Assembly: GCA_016303095.1 (NCBI GenBank) | Contig: JAEDMH010000016.1 | Span: forward strand, 1-24,845 | Source: Lentisphaeria bacterium | Lineage (GTDB): Bacteria > Verrucomicrobiota > Lentisphaeria > Oligosphaerales > Oligosphaeraceae | Reading direction: 5' to 3' | DNA length: 24,845 bases | Shown: positions 15,595 to 24,184 of the stretch, piece after piece | Numbering within the stretch: position 1 is the stretch's first letter | How the letters are laid out: each line of letters opens with the position of its first letter | Notes under the pieces: model-generated | What the model was told of the DNA's origin: nothing | The model's database searches: none | The model's input: only the letters and a program-made list of their open reading frames with translations | Program-made: the position numbers and the translations under genes

Positions 15595-17004
15595 ATGTTC
15601 CAGACCCTTTTCCTGATTTGCGCCGTCCTCTTCCTTCTCGCCCTGGAACGGGCGGTGACGAACTGGGCCATCCGCACCCCCTCCGCCAGGGACTTCATCC
15701 GGGCCCACTTCCTCCTCCACCCCAACGGAATCTCCATCCTCCGCTTTCCCCAGGGGGTGGTGGCGGTGTTTCTGGCCGCCAGGGGATATTGGGGATTGGC
15801 CATCCTCTGGTTCGCCTTCTGGATGATCACCGACCTCACCGACGGCACCATTGCCCGGGGATGCGACTTGAAGACCGCCGCCGGGGAGTGGCTGGATCCC
15901 CTGGCGGACAAGTTCATGTCCTTCCCCGTTCTCCTCTTCCTGGCTCTGGACACCACCCACACCGCCACCCCCAGGCTCTCCCTCTTCTGGGTGGCCCTCT
16001 ACTGCTTCATCGATGTGATGGGGCAGTGTTCCCGGTTCTTCTGCAAGAAGAAGGCCGCCAACTCCTTCGGCAAGGTCAAAACCGCCCTGGTGACCATCCT
16101 CATCGCCGTCCTCTCCCTCTACCAATATTGCACCATAGAGAAGCTGGCCCAGTTCCCGCCCCTCACCCAGCTCTCCCAGGAGGTGGTGAACGCCATGACC
16201 ATCGCCTGCGTCATCCTGGCCTTCCTCTCCTTGTATTGCAAGGTGATCCCCAGCCACTTCTACGCCAACTCCCTCACGCTCCTCAATTTCCTCTGCGGCC
16301 TGCTGGCCACCGTCATCGCCTGGACCCAGCCCCCCGGAAAATCCTACCTCCTGGCCTTCGTGGTCATCTTCCTGGGCCAGTTCTTCGATCTCTTCGACGG
16401 AAAGATGGCCCAGAAATTCGGCTCCACGCCCCGGGGAGCCCTCTATGACGACATCGCCGACGGCACCAATTTCGGCATTGCCTGCGGAAGCATCATCTTC
16501 CGGATCTTCCACAACTCCCCCTCCCCTCTCCTGTCCCTCCTGGCCCCCGTCCTCGCTCTCTTCTATCTGGGCTGCGTCATCTACCGGCTGCGCCGTTTCC
16601 TCCACCCCACCCGAAATCTCCCCAAGGGCATCTTCCAGGGCATGCCCTCCCCGGCAGGAGCGCTCCTGGCCGGCTCCGCCTCCATGCTCCTGTCCCTGTA
16701 CGCTACGGAATTCGCCGCCTATTTCTGTGCGGCGCTCGTGGTGCTGGCGGGAGTCCTCATGATTTCCCATGTGCCCTACCGCCACTTCGGACGGGACCTG
16801 TGGCCCTCCATTCCCATGGGGCTGCGCATCTTCTTCCTGATTCTGATCATCTTCATCACCTGCTTCGCCCTGGTCAAGAAGGGATGGACCCATGCCTTCA
16901 TCCAGCTCACCATCCTCCTGACCGCCGCCTACGCCCTGGGAGCCATCGCCCATCCCCGTTATCTGCAAAAGAAAAGGGAGGAAGAGAAAGCAGGGGAAGC
17001 CTGA
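15595..17004 (+). CDS. two-domain CDP-alcohol phosphatidyltransferase
   Basis: A 469-residue membrane protein carrying two copies of the CDP-alcohol phosphatidyltransferase signature. Domain 1 (about 35-170) has a perfect motif: D80, D83-G84, A87-R88, G97, D101 and D105, resembling PgsA. Domain 2 (about 220-400) has D265, D268-G269, A272, then Gln273 where Arg is usual, G281, D285 and D289. The spacer there is one residue shorter than the canonical eight. The domain starts SLTLLNFLCGLLA, like the SxTxxNxxxG entry of PssA. The protein probably makes phosphatidylglycerophosphate and/or phosphatidylserine in the inner membrane. Whether domain 2 is active is uncertain. There are about a dozen membrane helices. 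It stands alone between 67- and 51-nt spacers. Confidence 0.85.
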   Translation: MFQTLFLICAVLFLLALERAVTNWAIRTPSARDFIRAHFLLHPNGISILRFPQGVVAVFLAARGYWGLAILWFAFWMITDLTDGTIARGCDLKTAAGEWLDPLADKFMSFPVLLFLALDTTHTATPRLSLFWVALYCFIDVMGQCSRFFCKKKAANSFGKVKTALVTILIAVLSLYQYCTIEKLAQFPPLTQLSQEVVNAMTIACVILAFLSLYCKVIPSHFYANSLTLLNFLCGLLATVIAWTQPPGKSYLLAFVVIFLGQFFDLFDGKMAQKFGSTPRGALYDDIADGTNFGIACGSIIFRIFHNSPSPLLSLLAPVLALFYLGCVIYRLRRFLHPTRNLPKGIFQGMPSPAGALLAGSASMLLSLYATEFAAYFCAALVVLAGVLMISHVPYRHFGRDLWPSIPMGLRIFFLILIIFITCFALVKKGWTHAFIQLTILLTAAYALGAIAHPRYLQKKREEEKAGEA

Positions 17005-17055
17005 GTTCCCCGCCCCCTTTCCCCTCACTCCCTCCTCCCCACCTTCCGCCTCGCC

Positions 17056-17739
17056 ATGAGATTCCTTCCCGCCATTCTTCTTTCTCTCGCCGCCATCCCC
17101 CTTCTTCCCGCCCAGGAAGCCACCATCACCGCCAGGGACTTGATGGTCAAAGGGGGAAATCTCATGTTTGTCCTGCTCTTCCTCTCCCTGGTGGCCGTGA
17201 TGCTTATGGTCTACTACTGCCTCTCCCTCCGCCGAAGCGTCCTGGCCCCCGCCAAATTCCTGCACGAAGCGGAGGATGCCGCCGAGGCGGGAGACTGGGA
17301 ATTGCTGGAGGAGTTGGCCAGGAAGGACGGGTCTCTGGCGGCCAAGGCCGTGCTGGCGGCTTCCCAGGAGCGGCCCAATGGCCTGGAGGAAGCTCGGAAG
17401 GCCATGGAGGAGGAAGGAGCCCGGCAGACGGCGATTCTCTGGGGGCGTCTTCAATATCTCATGGACGTGGCCAGCATCGCCCCCATGGTGGGACTCCTGG
17501 GGACGGTCTGGGGCATGATGGTCTCCTTCCTGGCCCTGGACACGGATCTGGCCATGGCCAACAAGGTGAGCAACCTCACCAGCGGCGTCTCCCAGGCCAT
17601 GTTCACCACCTTCGGGGGCCTGGTCATCGCCATCTTCTCCCTGGCCGCCTACGCCCTCTTCCGGGGGCGTCTCAACCGGCTCACCGCCCAGGTGGAGGTG
17701 GATTGCAAGGCTGTTTTGCGGAGGTTTAAGAAGGCATGA
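17056..17739 (+). CDS. exbB: MotA/TolQ/ExbB proton channel family protein
   Basis: A 227-residue inner-membrane subunit that, with ExbD, uses the proton-motive force to drive an envelope machine. It has an N-terminal signal peptide (about 1-19, ending LLPAQ), as in ExbB proteins that carry a periplasmic extension. The first core helix is about 33-53, followed by a cytoplasmic helical region (about 55-130). Two more helices contain the family signature VASIAPMVGLLGTVWGMM (about 138-155) and SQAMFTTFGGLVIAIFSLAAYALF. The gene overlaps exbD by ATGA. TolQ and ExbB cannot be told apart here. No TonB or TolA gene is in the window. Confidence 0.93.
   Translation: MRFLPAILLSLAAIPLLPAQEATITARDLMVKGGNLMFVLLFLSLVAVMLMVYYCLSLRRSVLAPAKFLHEAEDAAEAGDWELLEELARKDGSLAAKAVLAASQERPNGLEEARKAMEEEGARQTAILWGRLQYLMDVASIAPMVGLLGTVWGMMVSFLALDTDLAMANKVSNLTSGVSQAMFTTFGGLVIAIFSLAAYALFRGRLNRLTAQVEVDCKAVLRRFKKA
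17720..17724 (+). promoter_or_regulatory. Shine-Dalgarno site of exbD inside exbB
   Basis: GGAGG lies 11 nt before ATG 17736, within the last codons of exbB. It allows initiation as well as coupling through the ATGA overlap. Confidence 0.5.
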
Positions 17740-18152
17740 ACTTCCGCAAGAACATCCAAGAGCGCCAGACGGGCTTCCCCATGGCCCCGATGCTGGACAT
17801 TGTCTTCCTGCTTCTCATCCACTTCATGGCGGCCACGGTCTTCGCCCAGTGGGAGAAGCAGGTGGACATCACCGTGCCCACCGCCAAGACCGCCCGGGAG
17901 CAGACTCGGCACGTGGGAGAGCTGATCCTCAACGTGGACAAGGAGGGAAAGCTCTTCATCAACGGCCAGCCCTACTCCGACCAGACCGCTTTGGAACTGC
18001 TGCGCCAGATTGCCGACGTCTTCCGGGATCAGCCCATTATCCTGCGGGCGGATCAGGAAACCAGCGTCCAATCCCTCATCCATGTGATGGATCTCTGCCG
18101 GGAGGCAGATGTCTGGAACATCGCCCTCGCCACGGTCACCCCACAGGAATGA
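17736..18152 (+). CDS. exbD: ExbD/TolR family protein
   Basis: A 138-residue partner of ExbB. A short cytoplasmic N-terminus leads into one membrane helix, PMLDIVFLLLIHFMAATVF (about 18-36), carrying the essential proton-path Asp at residue 21. A periplasmic domain (about 45-138) follows with ILNVDKEGKLFINGQPY and PIILRADQETSVQSLIHVMD, the usual ExbD/TolR fold. It overlaps exbB upstream and the TPR gene downstream by ATGA, so the three are translationally coupled. Confidence 0.93.
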   Translation: MNFRKNIQERQTGFPMAPMLDIVFLLLIHFMAATVFAQWEKQVDITVPTAKTAREQTRHVGELILNVDKEGKLFINGQPYSDQTALELLRQIADVFRDQPIILRADQETSVQSLIHVMDLCREADVWNIALATVTPQE

Positions 18153-20551
18153 AATCCCTCTCCCTCCCTCTCCTCCTTGCTGGGATGGCGTTGTGCCTGA
18201 CAGGCTTCCCCCTCCTGGCCCAGACCCCCTCCCTGCCCCAGGACGGACTGCTCTCCCCTGAGGAATCCGTCGCCTTCATCCAAGGGCTGGAGGCGCGGGG
18301 GCTTCATGACGAATGCCTTCGTCAGGCGGAGGTGTTTCTTCAGCGCTATCCGGGGCATCCCTATGGGGAGCAGGTAAAGCAGCGGAGAATCCGGAGTCTC
18401 CTTGTCCTGAAGCAATATCCCCAAGTCGTGGAGGCGATCCAGGCGTATTTGAAGGAATATCCCGGCAGCAGCGTCCGCCAGGAGTTTCTCCCATGCCTAG
18501 GGCGTTGTCTCCAGGAGACAGGGGATGCCGCCGCCGCCCTGGAGGTGTATCAGGAATTGCTTTCGGACAAAGGCTTGGCCTCGGAAGAGGAGGCGGAGGA
18601 AGTGCGCTATCGCCTGGCGGTCTGCCTGGCCACGGTGGGGCGGGAGGCGGAGGCCCGGAAAGAATTGCGGAAGCTGGCCTCCCTTACGCTGGATGCCCAG
18701 CATCTCCCCCGGGTCTACGCCCGCCAATATCTGGCCATCCTGCGCCAGCAAGACGGGGACGCAGCCGGGGCCCTGGCCATGTTCCAGCCCCTTCTGCTCC
18801 TGAAGGGACTCCCCGATTCCCTGCGCCAAAATCTCCTCCTCACCGCCGGATATCTGGCTTTCCTTCCCCCCGTGCAGGATTTCGCCAAGGCCCGCTCCGC
18901 CTATGGCTCCTTCCTCTCGGAATATCCCCAGGATTCCCGGAGCCAGGAGGTGCGGCGCAATCTCCTCTCCTGCGCCTACGCCCTGGGAGAGCACCAGGAA
19001 TTCCTCCAGCTTCTCCAGGAATATCAGAAACAACTCCCGGCCAACGCTCCTCAGGACTGGGATCTCCTATGGCTGTCCGCCCAATCCCATCTGGCCCTGG
19101 AACGCTGGGAGGAAGCCCTGCCCCTCCTCCAAACCCTGGCGGAAAGCGACGCCGTGGCCCCCCAGCGACGGCAGCAAGCCTTCAGCCTCCGTCTCTTCTG
19201 CCTGGACTCCCTCCATCGCCTCCAGGAGGTGGCGGAGGAAGCGGATCGCTACGCCCAGCTCTATCCCCAGGCCTCGGATCGGGAGTCCATTCTCCTGCGA
19301 AGAGCGGCGGCCCTCCAGGAACTCCATCGGGACCAAGAGGCCATCCAGCTCTACCAGACCCTCCTCCCGCGGCTGGCAGCGGGAGATCCAGCCTTGTATC
19401 AGCAGGCGGGGCTTTCCCTGATAGGTCTTTGGGAGGCCCAGGGAGAGTTTTCCCAGGCCGTGACCCTCTGCCTCACTCTGGCGGAGAAGGCGCCCGCCCT
19501 TTCCTCCCCCAAAGAGCAAAGCGGGGACGCGCTGCGGGAAGCGGCCCTGCCACTTCTCTTGAAGATTCCTTCTGATCCCCGGGCGCTTCCCCTGGTGGAT
19601 CAACTCCTGGCCAAGAGCCATGAGGCGGAGAAAACCCGCCGCCTCCTCCAGCTGCGCTATCACTTCGCCCTGGAGGGAAAGAATCTGCCCCAGGCGGAGG
19701 CCACCATCCAGCGCCTCCTCCCCCTTTGCACCCCCGCCCAAATCCCCGTTTGGCTCCAGCGGAACGCCCGGATTCTCCGCCTCCAAAAGCGGTATCCGGA
19801 GACCATCCAAGCCTATCAGGAAATCCTAGCCCAGGGAGAGACCCCGGGGGAGATGCGCCGGGAGATCCTGCCGGATCTGGTGGCGCTCCTCTACTTCCAG
19901 AAGCGCGGTCCAGAGGCGGTGCCCTATTGGGAGGAACTCTTCCGTCTCCCGTCTCCCCCTCCTCTCTCCCGGGTGCTTCTGGCCCACATCGCCCAGGAAC
20001 GGCGCAGTCAGAAGGACTATCTCAACGCCCAGAGAGCCGTCAGCGCTCTCCTCCAGGGGGAGGCATGCCCCCCCGAGGAGCGAATTCCCCTCCTGCTCCA
20101 GCTGGCGGATCTCCAATTCCTGGGAGGGCAGATTCCCCAATGTCGGGCCTCTCTGGAGGAGGTTGCCTCCCGCCTGGAGACCCAGGGCGCCCCCCTTCCC
20201 ATGGATCTCCTGGCCCTGAAGGCCGAACTGGCCCTGAGGGAGAACCAGCCCGATGCCGCTCTCACCTATGCCAAGGAAGCCCAGGAACGGCGGGATTCCG
20301 CGCTTCTCCCGGATTCTCGCCCCCGGGCCCAATGGGCATTGGCCCAGGCCCTGCTCACTCTCCAGGACTATCCCGGCGCCCTGACGGCCGCCACCCAGGG
20401 ATTCATCCTGGAAAAACACCCGGTCTACTCTCCCCGATGCTATCTCGTGGCCGCCATGGCCAAGGAAGCCCAGGGGGACCCCAAGACCGCCGCTGAACTC
20501 CGAAACGCCCTTCAACAGGAATACCCTGACTCCCCGGATACGAACCCATAG
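18149..20551 (+). CDS. secreted TPR-repeat protein coupled to ExbB/ExbD
   Basis: An 800-residue protein with a signal peptide (about 1-26: KSLSLPLLLAGMALCLTGFP, cleaved near LLAQ) and helical repeats throughout. Several fit TPR spacing, for example AAALEVYQELLSDKGLAS, QEAIQLYQTLLPRLAAGDPA and ETIQAYQEILAQGE. It should lie in the periplasm or on the outer membrane as a scaffold. The ATGA overlap with exbD suggests it works with that motor. CpoB/YbgF is a shorter TPR partner of Tol-Pal, so an analogous but much larger role is possible; I cannot claim orthology. The reading frame extends 100 codons further upstream, but that part overlaps exbD and lacks a signal peptide. Confidence 0.85.
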   Translation: MKSLSLPLLLAGMALCLTGFPLLAQTPSLPQDGLLSPEESVAFIQGLEARGLHDECLRQAEVFLQRYPGHPYGEQVKQRRIRSLLVLKQYPQVVEAIQAYLKEYPGSSVRQEFLPCLGRCLQETGDAAAALEVYQELLSDKGLASEEEAEEVRYRLAVCLATVGREAEARKELRKLASLTLDAQHLPRVYARQYLAILRQQDGDAAGALAMFQPLLLLKGLPDSLRQNLLLTAGYLAFLPPVQDFAKARSAYGSFLSEYPQDSRSQEVRRNLLSCAYALGEHQEFLQLLQEYQKQLPANAPQDWDLLWLSAQSHLALERWEEALPLLQTLAESDAVAPQRRQQAFSLRLFCLDSLHRLQEVAEEADRYAQLYPQASDRESILLRRAAALQELHRDQEAIQLYQTLLPRLAAGDPALYQQAGLSLIGLWEAQGEFSQAVTLCLTLAEKAPALSSPKEQSGDALREAALPLLLKIPSDPRALPLVDQLLAKSHEAEKTRRLLQLRYHFALEGKNLPQAEATIQRLLPLCTPAQIPVWLQRNARILRLQKRYPETIQAYQEILAQGETPGEMRREILPDLVALLYFQKRGPEAVPYWEELFRLPSPPPLSRVLLAHIAQERRSQKDYLNAQRAVSALLQGEACPPEERIPLLLQLADLQFLGGQIPQCRASLEEVASRLETQGAPLPMDLLALKAELALRENQPDAALTYAKEAQERRDSALLPDSRPRAQWALAQALLTLQDYPGALTAATQGFILEKHPVYSPRCYLVAAMAKEAQGDPKTAAELRNALQQEYPDSPDTNP

Positions 20552-20568
20552 CCACTCCTCCCACGCCT

Positions 20569-22899
20569 ATGTCTCGCTTCCTCCTCCTGGCCATGCTTCT
20601 ATCCCTCTCCCTTGCGGCAGAGATGCGCATCCTCCTCCCCGCCTCCCCCAGCGCCCCCGAAAAGACCGCGGCAGGACAGCTGGCCAAATACCTCCCCCTC
20701 CTCAGCGAAGAACCCCTCGCTGTCTCCATCCTCTCCGAAGAGGATCCCGACGCCCAAAACACCACCCCAAAAAACACTATCTACCTGGGCAGAACGAAAA
20801 ACGCCCTCCCCACCTTCCAGCTCTCCTCCTGGGACGCCCTCCAGCCCGATGAAATCCTCTACCAGGTGGACGAAGACGGAGCCCTGTGGATCGCCGGAGA
20901 GGGCACCCGGGGCACCCTCTATGCCGCCTTCGAACTCCTGGAGCGGGAATACGGCGCAAGATTCTTCACCGAAGATTTTGAATATCTCCCTAAGACACAA
21001 GGAGTTCTGACTCTCCCTGCCCCAGGGGTCGCCCATCGGTACGCCCCCCCCTTCATCACCCGGGTGGCCTACTACCAGGACATTCTCCAGGGAAGCCCCG
21101 CGTTCATTGTGAAGTTGCGGAACAACTTCTGGAGCATTCCGGAGGAATGGGGAGGCAACGACAACATCATTGGCTTCGTCCACACCATGGAGCGCTTCAT
21201 TCCCGAATCCCATTTCCAGGAGCATCCCGAATGGTTCTCCTACCGGGACGGCTTCCGGGACGCCGGCTCCATGAGCCAGCTTTGCCTCACCAACCAGGAG
21301 ATGCGCCAGGAGCTCACCCGGCGCGTCCTGGAGGAGCTCCGGAAGGATGGGGGAAAGAGCCACTTCATCTCCGTCTCCCAGAATGACAACAGACGGTACT
21401 GCCTCTGCCCGGAATGCACCGCCTTTGTGGAAGCCCACGGCAATCAGACCGACCTCCTGCTGGACTGCGTCAACCAGGTGGCAGAGGCAGTGGAGAAGGA
21501 ATTCCCCAAGGTCTATGTGGACACCCTGGCCTACAGCTACACCCGCCAGCCCCCCAAGACCGTCCGCCCCCGGAAGAACGTGGCCATTCGCTATTGCACC
21601 ATCGAGGCCCTCTCTTTCTTCCCCCTGGAGTCCTCCCAGAACCAGAAGCTCTTCCAGGAAATGCAGGAATGGAAGAAGGTGGCCAATAAAATGCTCATCT
21701 GGAACTACGTCACCGATTTCACCCGCTACTATATCCCCCATCCCAACTGGAACACCCTGGCCCAGGACACCCGACTCTTCCGGGATTGCAACGCCATCAA
21801 CATCTTCCAGCAGGGCGCCTTCAACGCCTGCGGCCCCGCCGCCGACCTGGGAGACTTGAGAGCCTATCTCCTCTCCCGCCTCCTCTGGGATCCTGACGCC
21901 GACGACCAGGCCCTGCTTGACGAGTTCTGCCAGCACTTCTACGGTCCCGCCACTCCCTATGTCAAGACCTATCTGGAGGGAACCGTGGCTCTGGCCCAGG
22001 CCCATCCGGAAATCCAGGACAACTGCTATGCGGACAACACCCGCTCTTGGATGAGCGACGAGGAGCTGGTGGATCTCTGGAGGCGGGTGTATGCCGGCGT
22101 CCACGCCCTGGCGGAGGATCCGGTCTACGGTCCCCGCATGGAGATGGCGGCCCTCCCCCTCACCATGGATCTCCTGGATCGCCAGGAACTGCTGCTGCCT
22201 CCCCCGGAGGAGCGCCTCGCCCCCCTGCGGGATGTGGATCCCGTGGCCCTCAGCGATTGGTGCTTGAAGGTGATGCAGCGGGACGGGGTGCAGTTCCTCA
22301 ACGAGAACCACACCTTCACGGCCAAGGGATGGGGCGCACGCCTCAAGGGCGCCTTCAACCGCACCTTCGTCCTGCCGGATGTTCCCCTGGCCGAATCCCT
22401 GCCTCCCGGGCTTCCGGAGGGGCAGAAGGCCTGGAGTTGGAATGTGGAAACCCTGGGAGGCCTTCCCTACGCCTCCAGCATCCGCACCATCATGCTCTCG
22501 GAGGACCCCGCCGCCGACGGGGGCAAGGCCATCACCATGCCCAACACCCACCGCGAGTGGTTCCTCCAAATGCGGAATCTCCCCCGGGGCGTCTTTGATG
22601 TCTATCTCTCCGTGCGCTGCGATCTGAAGCCAGGCCATCCCGCCCAAGGAGTGGCCATGACCTTCGGCAACTACCCCGACGGCCCCCAGGCCCTCACCAC
22701 CGCCACCGCCGAAGCCCTGGCCGGCCCGGAATACAAGCTCATCTACCTGGGACGCTCCAATCTCAACCGGGCCAACTACTTCTACGGAGCCCCCGTCATC
22801 AATCCCAACGTGGAACGCGTCTGGTTCGACCAGTTCGTGGTCACCAATCCCACCGACGACCAGGGCAATCCCCTGGCGCCCCCGGAAGAGGAGGAGTAA
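20569..22899 (+). CDS. secreted DUF4838-containing protein (glycoside-hydrolase-like)
   Basis: A 776-residue exported protein. Signal peptide about 1-17 (SRFLLLAMLLSLSLAAE). Residues about 20-130 look like the alpha-glucuronidase N-terminal-type domain (TIYLGRT, then DGALWIAGEGTRGTLYA). DUF4838 spans about 180-460, with NNFWSIPEEWGGNDN, the cysteine-bearing RRYCLCPECTAF and FQQGAFNACGPAADLGDLRAYLL. A C-terminal beta-rich domain (about 560-770) may bind carbohydrate. DUF4838 proteins are abundant in Lentisphaerota and related polysaccharide users and are presumed to act on glycans, but no enzyme activity is assured. It follows the TPR gene by 17 nt, though a functional link is unclear. Confidence 0.88.
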   Translation: MSRFLLLAMLLSLSLAAEMRILLPASPSAPEKTAAGQLAKYLPLLSEEPLAVSILSEEDPDAQNTTPKNTIYLGRTKNALPTFQLSSWDALQPDEILYQVDEDGALWIAGEGTRGTLYAAFELLEREYGARFFTEDFEYLPKTQGVLTLPAPGVAHRYAPPFITRVAYYQDILQGSPAFIVKLRNNFWSIPEEWGGNDNIIGFVHTMERFIPESHFQEHPEWFSYRDGFRDAGSMSQLCLTNQEMRQELTRRVLEELRKDGGKSHFISVSQNDNRRYCLCPECTAFVEAHGNQTDLLLDCVNQVAEAVEKEFPKVYVDTLAYSYTRQPPKTVRPRKNVAIRYCTIEALSFFPLESSQNQKLFQEMQEWKKVANKMLIWNYVTDFTRYYIPHPNWNTLAQDTRLFRDCNAINIFQQGAFNACGPAADLGDLRAYLLSRLLWDPDADDQALLDEFCQHFYGPATPYVKTYLEGTVALAQAHPEIQDNCYADNTRSWMSDEELVDLWRRVYAGVHALAEDPVYGPRMEMAALPLTMDLLDRQELLLPPPEERLAPLRDVDPVALSDWCLKVMQRDGVQFLNENHTFTAKGWGARLKGAFNRTFVLPDVPLAESLPPGLPEGQKAWSWNVETLGGLPYASSIRTIMLSEDPAADGGKAITMPNTHREWFLQMRNLPRGVFDVYLSVRCDLKPGHPAQGVAMTFGNYPDGPQALTTATAEALAGPEYKLIYLGRSNLNRANYFYGAPVINPNVERVWFDQFVVTNPTDDQGNPLAPPEEEE

Positions 22900-22962
22900 T
22901 CCCCTCGCCACCAAACACAACCCCTGTTTTTTCCCCACAACAAACACGTAAGGTACAACACT
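22900..22962 (+). promoter_or_regulatory. AT-rich leader with weak Shine-Dalgarno before the TMEM43 gene
   Basis: This 63-nt spacer differs from the other C/T leaders. It has an A/C-rich part, a T6 run (22926-22932 region) and TAAGG at 22949-22953, 9 nt before ATG 22963. It may hold a promoter for the TMEM43-oxidoreductase pair, but no hexamer pair is convincing. The T-run has no strong stem before it, so a terminator is not supported. Confidence 0.35.
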
Positions 22963-24174
22963 ATGGCAGTCGTAGAAAAAACCACCATTGGCTATGGTTC
23001 CCGTCTGGGCAGTTCTCTCAAGGGAATCTTCACTGGTCTCCTCATGGTTCTGGCGGGCATTGTCCTGCTCTGGTGGAACGAGGGACGTTCCGTGCGCCGC
23101 TACAAGGCCCTCAAGGAGGGGGCCGCCGCGGTGATCTCCATCTCCGCCGACCAGGTGTTGCCGGAGAACGAGGGGAAGCTGGTGCACCTCACCGCCCCCG
23201 CCGTCACCCAGGAAACCCTCCAGGATTCCGAATTCGGGCTGTCCCTGCCCGGAGCCTTGCGCCTGGAGCGGAAGGTGGAGATGTATCAGTGGCAGGAGCA
23301 TTCCGAGACGAAAGAGGAGGAGAAGCTGGGAGGCAAAGTGGAGAAGACCACCACATACACCTATGAGAAAGTGTGGTCTAGCACCCCCATCGACTCCCGG
23401 AACTTCAAGGAAGCCGGCCATGAAAATCCCGCCCGCTCTCCCATTCCCGAGAAGACCATCCTGCCCGCCCGGGTCACGGTGGGCGCCTTCCGTCTCACCC
23501 CCGAACAGATCCAAAAGGTGGGGGGCGCCCGGGAGTTGGCTCTCGCCCCGGACTACCAGGTGCCGGCAAACCTGCCCGCCCTCCTGCCCCTCTACCAGAC
23601 GCCCCGGATCTCCTCCCAGGAAATCTACTTCCCCGTCAAGAAGGGAAACGCTCCCGAGGGTGACGCCCCCGCGGGAGAGAACACGCCGGAAATCGGGGAT
23701 CTCCGGGTCTCCTTCCAGGTGGTGGATTCCCATGACATCTCCCTGGTCTACGTCCAGAAAGGGGACTCCTTCGCCGTCTACCAGGCCAAGACGGGCACCG
23801 TGGCCCTCCAGGCCGATGGCATCAAGACCGCGGACGAGATGTTCACCTCCGCCCAAAGCGCCAACAAAGTCATGACCTGGCTCCTCCGGCTGGTGGGCTT
23901 CTTCCTGATCTTCAACGGCTTCCAGGCCATCTTCAAGCCCATCCAGGTTCTGGCCAGCGTCATTCCCTTCCTGGGACGCATGGTGGGCGCAGGCACCTCC
24001 ACCATCTCCTTCCTCCTGGCCCTGCCCATCTCCCTGCTGGTCATCGCCCTGGCCTGGCTCTTCTACCGCCCCGTCCTCGCCGTGGTCCTCCTGGTGGCGG
24101 TGGCGGGCTCCCTCTACGGGCTGAAAACCGCCTTCGCCAAATTGAAGAAACCCGAGGCCCCTGCCCAGGCCTAG
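22963..24174 (+). CDS. TMEM43 family membrane protein
   Basis: A 403-residue protein. The N-terminus has the family hallmark: a membrane helix followed by LLWWNEGRSVRRYKALKEGA (helix about 22-42). A large non-cytoplasmic or soluble domain (about 60-295) includes a segment rich in Lys and Glu around 110-140. Three to four helices close the protein (about 303-325, 328-375, 378-392). TMEM43/LUMA is named from a human nuclear-envelope protein; bacterial homologues are widespread and of unknown function. It is followed after 10 nt by the oxidoreductase gene, probably on the same transcript. I cannot assign a substrate or partner. Confidence 0.85.
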   Translation: MAVVEKTTIGYGSRLGSSLKGIFTGLLMVLAGIVLLWWNEGRSVRRYKALKEGAAAVISISADQVLPENEGKLVHLTAPAVTQETLQDSEFGLSLPGALRLERKVEMYQWQEHSETKEEEKLGGKVEKTTTYTYEKVWSSTPIDSRNFKEAGHENPARSPIPEKTILPARVTVGAFRLTPEQIQKVGGARELALAPDYQVPANLPALLPLYQTPRISSQEIYFPVKKGNAPEGDAPAGENTPEIGDLRVSFQVVDSHDISLVYVQKGDSFAVYQAKTGTVALQADGIKTADEMFTSAQSANKVMTWLLRLVGFFLIFNGFQAIFKPIQVLASVIPFLGRMVGAGTSTISFLLALPISLLVIALAWLFYRPVLAVVLLVAVAGSLYGLKTAFAKLKKPEAPAQA

Positions 24175-24184
24175 CTCCCCTCCC

